A DNA stretch of 41,845 bases from Clostridiales bacterium. Lineage in GTDB: Bacteria > Bacillota > Clostridia > Lachnospirales > Anaerotignaceae. Under the pieces are notes generated by a model. That model ran no database searches. It saw only the letters and a list, made by a program, of their open reading frames with translations, and was not told the DNA's origin. The stretch covers positions 1-41,845 of the forward strand of contig JAHZAW010000056.1 of NCBI GenBank assembly GCA_019423725.1, read 5' to 3'. Within the stretch, counting starts at the first letter, position 1. Every line of letters starts with the position of its first letter. The translations under genes were made by a program, and so were the position numbers. Shown here in pieces: positions 1 to 7,891 of this stretch.

Positions 1-21
1 GCAGGGCTATGCCCGCATAAG

Positions 22-45
22 AAAAACCACCGGCTAGGCCGGTGG
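22..45 (-). terminator. Intrinsic terminator after the HAD gene
   Basis: An 8-bp GC-rich stem (27-34 pairs with 38-45, three-base loop) is followed on the minus strand by five T residues (22-26). It sits about 20 bases beyond the stop codon of the HAD hydrolase gene and would end the minus-strand transcript that begins upstream of the thiamine-binding gene. Confidence 0.85.
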
Positions 46-66
46 ATAATTATTTTTTATATTTTA

Positions 67-705
67 TCAGGCCTCGTTTTCAGGCTCTATGACCTCGTCT
101 GCCAGCTTTTTTATTTCGTCCCAGTCATTCCTGTTCATGTGGTCGTAAACAGCCACCACGTGGCATCCTGCGGCCTTTGCCGCCTTTATGGCATAGAGAG
201 CATCCTCATATACCACAGTCTCACTGGGCTCAAATCCCATAAGCTCGCATGTCTTCAAAAATATCTCCGGGCCCCTCTTGGAAAGTCCAAGGGTCTCAGC
301 CGTGAATATCTCATTAAAACATAAGCCTATGCCTGTCCTCTCCATGGCCGCCATGGCAAGCTCCCTGTCTGAGGTGGTCAGTATACACATTTTAGAGCCG
401 CTCTCATATTCCCTCAGCACGAATTTCTTCACACCGGGCTTGAGCTGAAGCTCATTGTAATACTTATCCCTTATGAGGGAAAGTATCTCCTGTACTATGT
501 CCTTGACCGTGCCCTTAAGCCCCAGCCTGTCTATGAAATATTCCGCAGCTTCCTCAAGGGTCTTGTTCTCTATGACCTCTTTCAGGTCAGGGGGAGGAAC
601 TATGCCCTTTTTTGTCAGATAGAGGCTTCCCAGGTTCTCCCACATCCCCATGGAATCCAGAAGAGTGCCATCCATATCAAAAATTATATTAGCCATTAGT
701 CCCAT
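67..705 (-). CDS. HAD-superfamily hydrolase (beta-phosphoglucomutase/phosphatase-like)
   Basis: This 212-residue protein has the HAD nucleophile motif DMDGTLLDS near its N-terminus, where the first Asp attacks the phosphate and the second acts as general acid. A Ser/Thr motif (ILTTSD, about residue 108), the Lys motif (SKRGPEIF) and an acidic VYEDA motif follow in family order. The alpha-helical cap between motifs I and II and the total length fit subfamily I phosphatases of the beta-phosphoglucomutase/phosphoglycolate type; the substrate cannot be read from sequence. The ATG at 705 overlaps the previous gene by about 10 bases. A second ATG, three codons in, forms a TAATG overlap with the upstream stop and may be the true start. 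It is cotranscribed with the thiamine-binding gene. Confidence 0.88.
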   Translation of the reverse strand: MGLMANIIFDMDGTLLDSMGMWENLGSLYLTKKGIVPPPDLKEVIENKTLEEAAEYFIDRLGLKGTVKDIVQEILSLIRDKYYNELQLKPGVKKFVLREYESGSKMCILTTSDRELAMAAMERTGIGLCFNEIFTAETLGLSKRGPEIFLKTCELMGFEPSETVVYEDALYAIKAAKAAGCHVVAVYDHMNRNDWDEIKKLADEVIEPENEA

Positions 706-1016
706 TCTTTCTCATTATTTCCGGCAAGATACTTATCTGTTTTCTGGTTGATGGTCAGAACACCGTCATTGGGGTTGAAATCGATCTTGATATAGCTCAT
801 AACGCTGGGTGCACCTGCCTCAATGGCAATGTACTGGCACTGTTTAACTATGTCGATGAGCTGGTCAAGTTCGCCCTCGATGGTAGTCTCAAAGGGTGAT
901 ACGAATGTTTTAAGTCCCTGAGCCTTGATATAATCTATGCACTTATCTACTATACGGCATATTTCATCCTTATCTGTAACACCGGGTAATACCTGAATCG
1001 CAACGCTTGCTTTCAT
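696..1016 (-). CDS. MTH1187/YkoF-type thiamine-binding family protein
   Basis: This 106-residue protein matches the small UPF0045/thiamine-binding family: an N-terminal strand (KASVAIQVLPG), the family's 'VSPFETTIEGELDQLIDIV' segment and a final hydrophobic strand (VMSYIKIDFN). Family members adopt a ferredoxin-like fold and several bind thiamine or its pyrimidine moiety in the cytoplasm. The precise ligand is unknown here and no thiamine ABC genes are adjacent. A strong ribosome binding site (AGGAGGAGA) lies seven bases before the ATG. The gene overlaps the start of the downstream HAD phosphatase gene, so the two are probably translated from one message; a phosphate ester of a thiamine precursor would be a speculative shared substrate. 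Confidence 0.85.
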   Translation of the reverse strand: MKASVAIQVLPGVTDKDEICRIVDKCIDYIKAQGLKTFVSPFETTIEGELDQLIDIVKQCQYIAIEAGAPSVMSYIKIDFNPNDGVLTINQKTDKYLAGNNEKEWD

Positions 1017-1036
1017 TTTTATCTCCTCCTATATTA

Positions 1037-1273
1037 TCAATATGTTTTTACGGCACCTGAAACCTTCCTCTTTTCCCCGCCTTTCATGGCGGCATATATA
1101 AAAAACAGCATAAAAATCAGCCCTATCCCTCCAGTGAGAGCCTCGGGGATATCCCTGAAATCATATCCATCCGTACTCCCCAGGATAAGACATCTGTTAT
1201 GCCTGGTCCCTATGCCTAAGACTATATATAGAATAACACAGTAGTTTTTTAAATTCAATATATGAAAAATCAA
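1037..1273 (-). CDS. Possible small membrane protein, or remnant of a transporter C-terminus
   Basis: This 78-residue open frame ends 20 bases before the thiamine-binding gene. Its second half looks protein-like: an acidic turn (GYDFRDIPEAL), one strongly hydrophobic helix (IGLIFMLFFIYAAM) and a basic tail (KGGEKRKVS), as at the C-terminus of an integral membrane protein. The first third is AT-rich and lacks an obvious ribosome binding site. It may be a real small single-span protein or the tail of a decayed permease. I do not recognise a family. The position directly upstream of the thiamine-binding gene, with the same orientation, fits cotranscription. Confidence 0.35.
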   Translation of the reverse strand: MIFHILNLKNYCVILYIVLGIGTRHNRCLILGSTDGYDFRDIPEALTGGIGLIFMLFFIYAAMKGGEKRKVSGAVKTY

Positions 1274-1582
1274 ATAGTTATATCAGTTAAAAATATCATC
1301 GGCCGGCGGGCTTAGATGCCTCTTTTTCCCCTCCCCTTTAGGTCCCTTCTCCACTGCTCTAAGCGCTTATGGTCTTAGTCCTTTCTTTTCCATGGCAGGC
1401 TTAGATACCCCCTCTGCCGTCTTTAAGGCCTCTGATGCCCTGTTCCGGCAGCTTATAGCAGTCTAACTCCTTCCTTTTGTCCCAGGCAGGATGCAGGAGC
1501 TCCCTCTGCTGCCATTAATGGCCTGACTCCTCCTGCCTTAAACACGTCCTGTCCTGTGCTCTCCTGCACCCCACAGGGGCAT
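1274..1582. other. Non-coding, pyrimidine-rich stretch with short repeats
   Basis: No convincing gene lies here. The plus strand is rich in C and T, so a minus-strand read-through transcript would be purine-rich. Short imperfect repeats are visible, for example a pair of sites around 1308-1320 and 1398-1411 that share about 13 bases. It lies just beyond the terminator of the ABC ATPase gene. Confidence 0.6.
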
Positions 1583-1615
1583 AAAAAAACGGCATATCTC
1601 TAAAAGATATGCCGT
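1583..1615 (-). terminator. Intrinsic terminator of the lysine ABC operon
   Basis: A perfect 11-bp stem (1589-1599 with 1605-1615, five-base loop) is followed on the minus strand by a run of T (1583-1588). It sits nine bases beyond the stop of the ATP-binding subunit gene. Confidence 0.9.
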
Positions 1616-1623
1616 GGATATTT

Positions 1624-2367
1624 TTAGTTGTTTATGAATCTTGAAAGGAATTCCTTCATCTTTTCTGTCTTGGGATTTCCGAAAAGCTCTTCAGGAGCGC
1701 CTTCCTCACATATAACACCGTCGGCCATGAAGACCACGTTGCTGGAAACGTCTCTGGCAAAGGCCATCTCATGGGTAACGATTATCATTGTGTAGCCTTC
1801 CTTAGCAAGGGTCCTGATTACTGAGAGGACCTCACCGACCATCTGGGGGTCAAGGGCTGAGGTAGGCTCGTCAAAAAGGATGACTTCAGGCTGCATAGCC
1901 AGGGCACGGGCGATGGCCACACGCTGTTTCTGTCCACCTGAGAGCTGTCTGGGTTTAGCGTTTATATAGGGAGCCATTCCTACCTTTTCGAGATAGAACA
2001 TGGCCAGCTTATGCGCCTCATCCTTGCTCTTTTTAAGCACCTTTATGACGCCGACCATACAGTTTTCAAGTACGGTCATATTATTGAAAAGATTGAAGCT
2101 CTGGAATACCATTCCGACCTTAGCTCTATATGCAGACTGGTTGAAATTCTTCTCTGTTATGGGCTCACCGTGGTAGAGTATCTCACCTGTCGTAGGTGTC
2201 TCAAGAAGGTTTATGCACCTGAGAAGAGTTGATTTTCCTGAGCCTGACGCACCGATTATACATGTAACGTCTCCGGTATCGACCTTAAAATCGATATCCT
2301 TTAATACGACATGGGTACCGAAGGTCTTTCCAAGATGGTTTATTTGAAATACATGATTATCACTCAT
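1624..2367 (-). CDS. Amino-acid ABC transporter ATP-binding protein (predicted lysine importer)
   Basis: This 247-residue cytoplasmic ATPase powers a polar amino-acid importer. Walker A is GASGSGKST (about residue 40), the signature is LSGGQKQRVAIARAL (about 144), Walker B with the catalytic Glu is VILFDEPTSALD, and the switch His lies in IIVTHEM. The length and the Q-loop segment FQSFNLF are typical of the GlnQ/HisP family. Its start codon shares a base with the stop of the permease gene (TAATG), so translation is coupled. It is the last gene of a binding protein, permease, ATPase operon under a lysine riboswitch, so lysine is the predicted cargo even though the protein itself resembles generic glutamine/polar amino-acid ATPases. 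Confidence 0.95.
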   Translation of the reverse strand: MSDNHVFQINHLGKTFGTHVVLKDIDFKVDTGDVTCIIGASGSGKSTLLRCINLLETPTTGEILYHGEPITEKNFNQSAYRAKVGMVFQSFNLFNNMTVLENCMVGVIKVLKKSKDEAHKLAMFYLEKVGMAPYINAKPRQLSGGQKQRVAIARALAMQPEVILFDEPTSALDPQMVGEVLSVIRTLAKEGYTMIIVTHEMAFARDVSSNVVFMADGVICEEGAPEELFGNPKTEKMKEFLSRFINN

Positions 2368-3197
2368 TACCTTCCCTCCCTGCTGTCGCTGTTGAGATCT
2401 CCGACTTTAGCCGCCTTAGCTGCCTTATCGTTATAGCTGTACATTCCGCTGGTATGGGCGAGGGTATCAGTTGTGGCCAGATCAAAGTTATCGGGACCAT
2501 CCATTTTATTCTCCCAGAGACGAAGAAGTCTCGAGCAGGCGAATGTAAGGATGAAATAAATGATCATAGCGATGGTGAACGCCTCGAAATATGTGTAAAG
2601 CGCTCCGGCTATACCCTTTGTCGTATAGAACAGTTCTACGATACCGATTACTGAAAGTACACAAGTATCCTTGATATTGATTATAAGGTTGTTGCCGATC
2701 TGGGGCATGATATTTCTCAGAGCCTGGGGAAGTATTACGTTCACCATGGTCTGGAAATGGGTCATACCGATGGCCTTAGCGCCCTCGGTCTGGCCGGGGT
2801 CTATGGAGAGGATACCGCCTCTGACGGTCTCAGCCATATAAGCTCCAGTGTTGATGGATACGATAAAGAATGCTGCCTGCCACATTCCAAGGTTTATATT
2901 GAATACAGCAGCCATACCAAAGTATATGAACATGGCCTGGGCCATCATAGGTGTTCCTCTGAACACCTCCACATATACATTGAGGATAAATTTGATCACA
3001 CCCACGACTGCCCATTTTACAGGGTTTTTCTTTCTATCTGTGGGTATGGTCTGGATGATGCCTACTACAAAACCGATAACACATCCGATGAATGTGGATA
3101 TCAGTGCGATTATCATTGTATTCCAGGCGCCGCGCAGAAAGGATCCGCTGTTGCGCTCCCAGATATACAATACTCGTTCGCCGAACGTTGCGGGCAT
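2367..3197 (-). CDS. Amino-acid ABC transporter permease (predicted lysine importer)
   Basis: This 276-residue integral membrane protein belongs to the HisM/GlnP permease family. It has several hydrophobic helices, beginning with NTMIIALISTFIGCVIGFVV. The conserved cytoplasmic EAA-type loop, which contacts the ATPase, reads 'GQTEGAKAIGMTHFQTM' in mid protein, and the family motif EVFRGTPMMAQ precedes it. The C-terminus has an unusual hydrophilic tail of roughly 45 residues after the last helix, of unknown role. A GAAAGGAGAGAG site precedes the ATG. The 83-base gap to the binding-protein gene holds a small stem that may adjust relative expression. Confidence 0.94.
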   Translation of the reverse strand: MPATFGERVLYIWERNSGSFLRGAWNTMIIALISTFIGCVIGFVVGIIQTIPTDRKKNPVKWAVVGVIKFILNVYVEVFRGTPMMAQAMFIYFGMAAVFNINLGMWQAAFFIVSINTGAYMAETVRGGILSIDPGQTEGAKAIGMTHFQTMVNVILPQALRNIMPQIGNNLIINIKDTCVLSVIGIVELFYTTKGIAGALYTYFEAFTIAMIIYFILTFACSRLLRLWENKMDGPDNFDLATTDTLAHTSGMYSYNDKAAKAAKVGDLNSDSREGR

Positions 3198-3254
3198 ATT
3201 AGCTCTCTCCTTTCTGTTTCAGCGCAAAAATTGTAATGTTATTATTTTATTTGA

Positions 3255-3273
3255 CAGCTAGATTTGATAGCTG
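3255..3273 (-). other. Short intercistronic stem-loop
   Basis: A 6-bp inverted repeat (3255-3260 with 3268-3273, seven-base loop) lies just after the stop of the binding-protein gene. It is not followed by a T run, so it is more likely to protect the 3' end of the abundant binding-protein message than to end transcription. Confidence 0.4.
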
Positions 3274-3280
3274 GATTTTA

Positions 3281-4147
3281 TTACTCGCTGAGGGGCTGTA
3301 CTGAAATAGCCTCGTTCATCATTTCTGTGAAGTCATCAGCAGTCATCTGTGAAAGAACTGAGTTGATCTTATCGCAGAGTTCTGTATTTCCCTTCTGAAG
3401 TGAGATACCGATGTTGATCTCTTCATCAGAAACCTGGAATGCTCCGTCTGTACCAGAGAAGTCAAGAAGTTTGAAATCAGGATAAGCTACTGTTGCAGCA
3501 AGTCCTGTGGGCTGGTCTGTTACAACGAGGTCACATTTTCCTGCGTCAAGGGCAACGAGCATAGCGGGTGCTGATTCCTGAGCGGGAAGGATGTTAGCAT
3601 CGGGGATCTGGGGAAGACATACGTCATACCATACTGTGTTCTGCTGTGATGTGCATGTAGCTCCTGCAAGGTCAGCAACGCTTGTTGCGTTAGCGTAAGG
3701 GCTGTCTGCCTTTGTAAGAGTGATGATTGAAGCATAGTAGTAAGGCTCTGTGAAGTCTACCATTTCTTTTCTTTCTGATGTGATTGACTGGCCTGCGATT
3801 ACACAGTCAACTGTTCCTGACTGTACAGCGGGAACAAGTGAATCCCAGTCAAGTTTAACGATCTCAAGTTCCATGCCGAGTTCTTCAGCGATGTGTTTAG
3901 CCATCATTACATCGTAGCCGTAAGCATAGTCAGGGCTGTCCTTGATCTGAACGGCACCGTTAGCATCTGTGGGCTGTGTCCAGTTGTAGGGAGCGTATCC
4001 GCACTCCATGGCTACTGTAAGGACATTATCATTGAGCACTCCGCTCTCTGATGTTTCGCCTTCAGATGATGATCCTGATGAGCAGCCTGTAACTGCCATT
4101 GCGCATACCATAGCAAAAGCAGCTATTGATAAAAATTTCTTCTTCAT
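3281..4147 (-). CDS. Extracellular amino-acid-binding lipoprotein (predicted lysine-binding)
   Basis: This 288-residue lipoprotein is the substrate-binding component of the ABC importer. A lysine-rich N-terminus and hydrophobic stretch lead to a lipobox (AVTGC) with the lipidated Cys at position 22, followed by a Ser/Gly-rich linker. The mature part is a family-3 solute-binding domain: VAMECGYAPYNW, GYDVMMAKHIAEELG, the central VDCVIAGQSIT segment, 'ERKEMVDFTEPYYYA', and a C-terminal lobe with DLVVTDQPTG. The Asp/Arg-type residues that clamp the ligand's alpha-amino group fit an L-amino-acid ligand. Lysine specificity is inferred from the upstream riboswitch, not from the pocket. It is the first gene of the operon, as usual for the most abundant component. 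Confidence 0.95.
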   Translation of the reverse strand: MKKKFLSIAAFAMVCAMAVTGCSSGSSSEGETSESGVLNDNVLTVAMECGYAPYNWTQPTDANGAVQIKDSPDYAYGYDVMMAKHIAEELGMELEIVKLDWDSLVPAVQSGTVDCVIAGQSITSERKEMVDFTEPYYYASIITLTKADSPYANATSVADLAGATCTSQQNTVWYDVCLPQIPDANILPAQESAPAMLVALDAGKCDLVVTDQPTGLAATVAYPDFKLLDFSGTDGAFQVSDEEINIGISLQKGNTELCDKINSVLSQMTADDFTEMMNEAISVQPLSE

Positions 4148-4216
4148 TTTACATACCTTCCTTTATATTTGATTTTTATTATCTTCTGCCCTTAGGCACA
4201 GGCGGCGTTTTGCCGC

Positions 4217-4462
4217 AAAAAAAAGTACCGATCATTCCCTGCGTGAAGATTCGGCACTGATAAAACTGGTTAACGTTTTCTTCGATAGCTCTCCACATAA
4301 GTGACAGTATGCTGCATATTCTGCATCATCCCAGCCGAAATATCCGGGCAGATATAACCGGCTTCGGCAAAAAACCCTTTCGCGGAAAACGGCTGCCCGC
4401 CTTGGAAGTCATTGTTCCTGTTTTCCGATACTGATGTTTTCTGCGCCTCTATCAGGTTTCTG
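4217..4462 (-). promoter_or_regulatory. Lysine riboswitch (L box) with terminator expression platform
   Basis: Read on the minus strand, the leader of the ABC operon carries the conserved core of the lysine aptamer in the right order: GATAGAGGCGC (4443-4453), AGTA, GCCGAAG, GCTGG, ACTGTCA and GGAGAGCTATC (near 4280-4294). The two ends pair to make P1. These match the Bacillus lysC L box as I remember it. Downstream, a stem with one bulge (4228-4233 with 4248-4254) is followed by eight T residues (4217-4224) and is the likely terminator. High lysine would stop transcription before the binding-protein gene. Confidence 0.92.
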
Positions 4463-4494
4463 GTCCAGCCAGAACTTATAGTATTCTACCGTGG

Positions 4495-4523
4495 ATAGTA
4501 ACACCATTTCTCCGCAAAGTCAA
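4495..4523 (-). promoter_or_regulatory. SigA-type promoter of the lysine ABC operon
   Basis: A minus-strand -35 box TTGACT (4518-4523) and -10 box TACTAT (4495-4500) are separated by exactly 17 bases. Transcription would start about 30 bases before the riboswitch core. Confidence 0.8.
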
Positions 4524-4616
4524 TATATACGATATTTTTTTCGCAAACTTCGTCACTTTTGACGTATTTTTGACATTCTGGGGCTGAAATTCCAAAACAT
4601 TGAACTACGTTGTTTC

Positions 4617-6008
4617 TTATATATTCCAGGCAGACCTCAAAAGTCTGACTCCCTCTATTATCTTTCCCTCGGAAAGCTGAGCGTATCCCATTAGTACGGT
4701 GCTTTTAAACTTATCCGGCACCTCCGATGTGAAATACTGGGATATGGGATATACCTTCACGCCCTTTAATCCGGCCAGTCTTACCATATCTTCCTCATCA
4801 AGGCCGTCCTCCAGCTTAAGGGCCAGATGATGCCCGGCGTTTTCTCCGTTTATCCTTATGCCCCTTATGTTCCCCAGCTCCCTGAGGAGCACTGTCCTTT
4901 TTTCGCCGTAGAGCTTCCTCATCCTGTTCAGATGCCTTTCGTAATGTCCCTCGTTTATGAATGCCGTAAGTATATTCTGCTCCATCATGGACACAGCCGA
5001 TGAAAATTTATTGAATCTTTCATTATATATTTCCATGAGACTGTCGGGCAGCACCATATATCCTATCCTTATGGCCGGGGCTATGGTCTTTGAAAACGTC
5101 CCCAGGTATATGACCCTGCCATTCACATCTATGCTCTGCACCGCAGGTATGGGTTTGGAATTATACCTGAACTCACTGTCATAGTCGTCCTCTATTATAT
5201 ATCTGTCCTTCCCATCACAGGCCCAGTTGAGCAGCTTGACCCTCCTGCCGGCGGGCATGGTTATGCCTAAGGGGAACTGATGGGATGGGGTGACATAGAC
5301 CGCTGTCTTTTCCCTGTCTGGAAGTTTATCGGCCATTATGCCCGCATAGTCCACCGGTATGGAGCAGAGACGGTGTCCAAGATATCTGAAAATGGCATAG
5401 GCCTCCGAATATACCGGGTTTTCCATGGCTATCATATATTCCTTCCCAAGAAGGCCGCTTATGACGTTTAAAAGGTTGTCCACACCTGCTCCGATTATAA
5501 CGCTTTCAGCTCCACAGTTTACTCCCCTGGAACGGTATATGTGGGCGGCAACTGCCTTTCTCATTTCCCAGTCGCCTTCGGGAGGAGAGCTTCTCAATAT
5601 TTTGGGGTTATACTCATTGAAGCAGTTTTTCATAAGTTTTACCCATGTATTATAAGGAAAGTTCTCATAATCCACTCCTTCAGTGGAAAAGTCTATTTTT
5701 ATCTCCGGTCCGGCCTTAGTTATTTTTTCTGAAGCGGCTGTCTTTCTATCCCTTTTCCCCAGATTAAGCTCATCTATCTGGCAGACAAAATATCCCCTTT
5801 TGGGCCTGGCCTCGATGAATCCCTCGGATAAAAGCTGGCTGTAGGCCGTCTCCACGGTATTTATGCTCACTCCCAGGCTTTCGGACAGTTTTCTTTTGGA
5901 GCTGAGCCTGTCGCCGGCTTTCAGCCTGCCCTCATGTATCTGGGTCTTTATCTGGCTGTATATTTGAAAATAAAGGGGTCTGCTGTCTTTCTCGTCAAGG
6001 GTTATCAT
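4617..6008 (-). CDS. pdxR: MocR/PdxR-type regulator (GntR helix-turn-helix fused to aminotransferase fold)
   Basis: This 463-residue regulator has an N-terminal winged helix of the GntR type (SRPLYFQIYSQIKTQI, then 'LGVSINTVETAYSQLLSEGF') and a fold-type I aminotransferase-like domain. That domain keeps the PLP-binding Lys (about K307, GTFSKTIAPAIRIGY) and the Asp/Tyr segment IIEDDYDSEF. MocR proteins of this layout sense pyridoxal phosphate; the PdxR subgroup controls vitamin B6 genes, others control GABA or D-Ala genes. I chose the ATG at 6008 because AGAGAGG lies eight bases upstream; the frame stays open to 6134 without a better signal. The divergent ECF transporter and aminotransferase genes are the obvious targets. 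Confidence 0.85.
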   Translation of the reverse strand: MITLDEKDSRPLYFQIYSQIKTQIHEGRLKAGDRLSSKRKLSESLGVSINTVETAYSQLLSEGFIEARPKRGYFVCQIDELNLGKRDRKTAASEKITKAGPEIKIDFSTEGVDYENFPYNTWVKLMKNCFNEYNPKILRSSPPEGDWEMRKAVAAHIYRSRGVNCGAESVIIGAGVDNLLNVISGLLGKEYMIAMENPVYSEAYAIFRYLGHRLCSIPVDYAGIMADKLPDREKTAVYVTPSHQFPLGITMPAGRRVKLLNWACDGKDRYIIEDDYDSEFRYNSKPIPAVQSIDVNGRVIYLGTFSKTIAPAIRIGYMVLPDSLMEIYNERFNKFSSAVSMMEQNILTAFINEGHYERHLNRMRKLYGEKRTVLLRELGNIRGIRINGENAGHHLALKLEDGLDEEDMVRLAGLKGVKVYPISQYFTSEVPDKFKSTVLMGYAQLSEGKIIEGVRLLRSAWNI

Positions 6009-6080
6009 TTGTCCGGCCTCTCTTTCTGGTACCATAATTTTTTTATAAACTGGCGGTTTTAATACAGTCAGTTTAATAGT

Positions 6081-6109
6081 ATTATATGGCACATAATATC
6101 CATCGTCAA
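6081..6109 (-). promoter_or_regulatory. Promoter of the PdxR-type regulator gene
   Basis: The minus strand has TTGACG (6104-6109) and a perfect TATAAT (6081-6086) 17 bases apart. The whole element lies inside the 117-base divergent intergenic region, so the regulator is well placed to repress itself while controlling the gene at 6126. That gene shows no good -35 box, as expected of an activator-dependent promoter. Confidence 0.8.
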
Positions 6110-6125
6110 TAAGGGGTGAGTTGAA

Positions 6126-6662
6126 ATGAGCCATACATCAACACCAGCTGCAAGGTCAGCACAAATAAGGACACTAACAGTAAACGGCATATCCATAGCC
6201 CTTGTATTCATAGCCACGGCCTTTATAAACATAAGGCTTCCCGTGGCGGCAAACGGAGGCCTCATACATCTTGGGAATGTGCCTTTGTTCCTGGCCGCGG
6301 CCATATTCGGCAGAAAGACAGGAGCCATATGCGGAGCCTTTGGAATGGCGCTGTTTGATCTTATGTCAGGCTGGGCTTTATGGGCTCCATTTACATTCAT
6401 CATAGTAGGACTTATGGGATATACCGTGGGCAGGGTAACGGAAAATAAGGACTGTTCGATATTCCGGTACTTGATTGCGGCCCTTCTGGCGCTTATAATA
6501 AAAATAATCGGATACTATATCGCCGAAGCGCTCATATACGGAAACTGGACGGCACCCGCCGCCAGCATACCCGGAAATGTCATACAGGTAGGATTTGCGG
6601 CCGTGGTATTCCTTATTGCCGTAAAGCCCCTCAGACGACAGCTAAACAGCATTATGATATAA
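6126..6662 (+). CDS. ECF transporter S component, predicted vitamin B6 (pyridoxine-type) uptake
   Basis: This 178-residue membrane protein has the size, six predicted helices and N-terminal signature of ECF-type substrate-capture subunits (NGISIALVFIATAFINI, 'GGLIHLGNVPLFLAAAIFG' and AICGAFGMALFDL). S components bind a vitamin in the membrane and borrow the shared EcfAA'T energising module encoded elsewhere. The divergent PdxR-like regulator and the downstream PLP-dependent aminotransferase point to a vitamin B6 compound, as proposed for the PdxU2 group; this assignment is inferred from context. A GGGGTGA site precedes the ATG by six bases. The aminotransferase gene follows after 32 bases and is probably cotranscribed. 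Confidence 0.82.
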   Translation: MSHTSTPAARSAQIRTLTVNGISIALVFIATAFINIRLPVAANGGLIHLGNVPLFLAAAIFGRKTGAICGAFGMALFDLMSGWALWAPFTFIIVGLMGYTVGRVTENKDCSIFRYLIAALLALIIKIIGYYIAEALIYGNWTAPAASIPGNVIQVGFAAVVFLIAVKPLRRQLNSIMI

Positions 6663-6694
6663 GCATTATTATATAACAGCAAGGAGTTGATACA

Positions 6695-7840
6695 ATGTAT
6701 AAGATAATGACACCAGGACCTACACAGGTACGAAGCAATGTCCGCGCAGCCAGGAGCCTTATAACGACCAATCCCGATGTGGATGCCGACTTCGTTGAGC
6801 ATTATAAGCTCACCTGCGATATGATAGGAGAAATAATAGGTTCCACAGGAAATATATATATCCTTTCCGGGGAAGGCATCCTCGGACTTGAGGCAGCCTG
6901 CGCCTCCCTTACGGAACAGGGCGACAGGGTGCTCGTAATAGATAACGGCATATACGGCAAGGGCTTTGGAGACTTTGTAAAGATCTACGGCGGCAAGCCC
7001 GTATACTACACAAAGAGCTATCATAAACCCATCGACCCTGAGACCCTCAGGGAATTCCTTGAGACAGACCACAATTTCAAATACGCTACCCTTGTTCACT
7101 GTGACACACCCAGCGGTATTTTGAATGATATATCCGCCATCTGCCCCATACTTAAGGAATATGGCATACTTACGGTGGTCGATTCCGTATCCGCATCCTT
7201 CAGTATGCCTGTAAATGTGGATGAAAGCCGCATAGACATCTGCTGCATGGGATCTCAGAAGGCCCTTTCAGCACCTCCGGGACTTACCATGGTATCCGTA
7301 AGTGATGACGCCATGAAGGCCATGGAAGACAGAAAAACTCCCATCGCTTCCTTCTACTGCAATTTACTTACATTCAAGAACTATTACACGGAAAAATGGT
7401 TCCCCTACACCATGCCCATCAGTGACATACTTGGATTGAGCAAGGCAGTAAAAAATGTATACTACGACAAAAACATATACAAGAGACACCATATAATCGC
7501 CGAGGCCGTAAGAAAGGCTGTAACTGAGGCTGGACTTTCCCTCTATCCTGACACAGGATTTTCCGATACTGTCACAGTCATAAAGGTGCCTGAATGTCTT
7601 ACGGACAGCCAGATACTCACCACCATGCGTGATGACTACAACATACTCATATCCGGAAGTTTCGATATACTTTCAGGAAAAGTATTCAGGATAGGCCATA
7701 TGGGTGAGAACGCCAATGTAAGAGACGTGGCTGAGACCCTCCAGGCTCTTGACAAGACCTTTGCTAAACTGGGCTATCCCCTTAAGGCGGAAATGAGCAG
7801 TGTATTTATGGAAGAAATAGAGAAAAACGAAAACTTTTAA
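6695..7840 (+). CDS. Class V PLP-dependent aminotransferase (alanine-glyoxylate / pyridoxamine-pyruvate type)
   Basis: This 381-residue enzyme shows the family opening MTPGPTQVRSNV, the PLP-contacting HCDTPSG and 'VVDSVSASFSMPVNVDE' segments, and the Schiff-base Lys at K189 in GSQKALSAPPGL. The C-terminal FRIGHMGEN segment carries the conserved Arg that binds the substrate carboxylate. The family includes alanine-glyoxylate and serine-glyoxylate aminotransferases and pyridoxamine-pyruvate transaminase. Because it follows a probable vitamin B6 transporter and a PdxR-type regulator, pyridoxamine is an attractive amino donor, which would make this a B6 salvage step; that is inference. AAGGAG precedes the ATG and a strong terminator follows. 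Confidence 0.9.
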   Translation: MYKIMTPGPTQVRSNVRAARSLITTNPDVDADFVEHYKLTCDMIGEIIGSTGNIYILSGEGILGLEAACASLTEQGDRVLVIDNGIYGKGFGDFVKIYGGKPVYYTKSYHKPIDPETLREFLETDHNFKYATLVHCDTPSGILNDISAICPILKEYGILTVVDSVSASFSMPVNVDESRIDICCMGSQKALSAPPGLTMVSVSDDAMKAMEDRKTPIASFYCNLLTFKNYYTEKWFPYTMPISDILGLSKAVKNVYYDKNIYKRHHIIAEAVRKAVTEAGLSLYPDTGFSDTVTVIKVPECLTDSQILTTMRDDYNILISGSFDILSGKVFRIGHMGENANVRDVAETLQALDKTFAKLGYPLKAEMSSVFMEEIEKNENF

Positions 7841-7850
7841 ATATCATAAA

Positions 7851-7882
7851 GGAGCCTGTGCTAGTGCACAGGCTCCTTTTTT
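7851..7882 (+). terminator. Intrinsic terminator after the aminotransferase gene
   Basis: A perfect 11-bp stem (7851-7861 with 7866-7876, four-base loop) is followed by six T residues. It separates this operon from the convergent surface-protein gene that ends at 7892. Confidence 0.93.
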
Positions 7883-7891
7883 GCTGTTTTT

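Noticed and set aside
2757..3236. Antisense open frame of 159 residues over the ABC permease
   Set aside because: It lies opposite a clearly conserved permease gene, has no ribosome binding site, and its composition (many His, Tyr and Ser) is that of a shadow frame.
4201..4216. GCGGC hairpin in the ABC leader as a terminator
   Set aside because: On the minus strand the T run precedes the hairpin and does not follow it, so it cannot act as an intrinsic terminator in the direction of transcription; the hairpin at 4228-4254 is the one followed by T residues.
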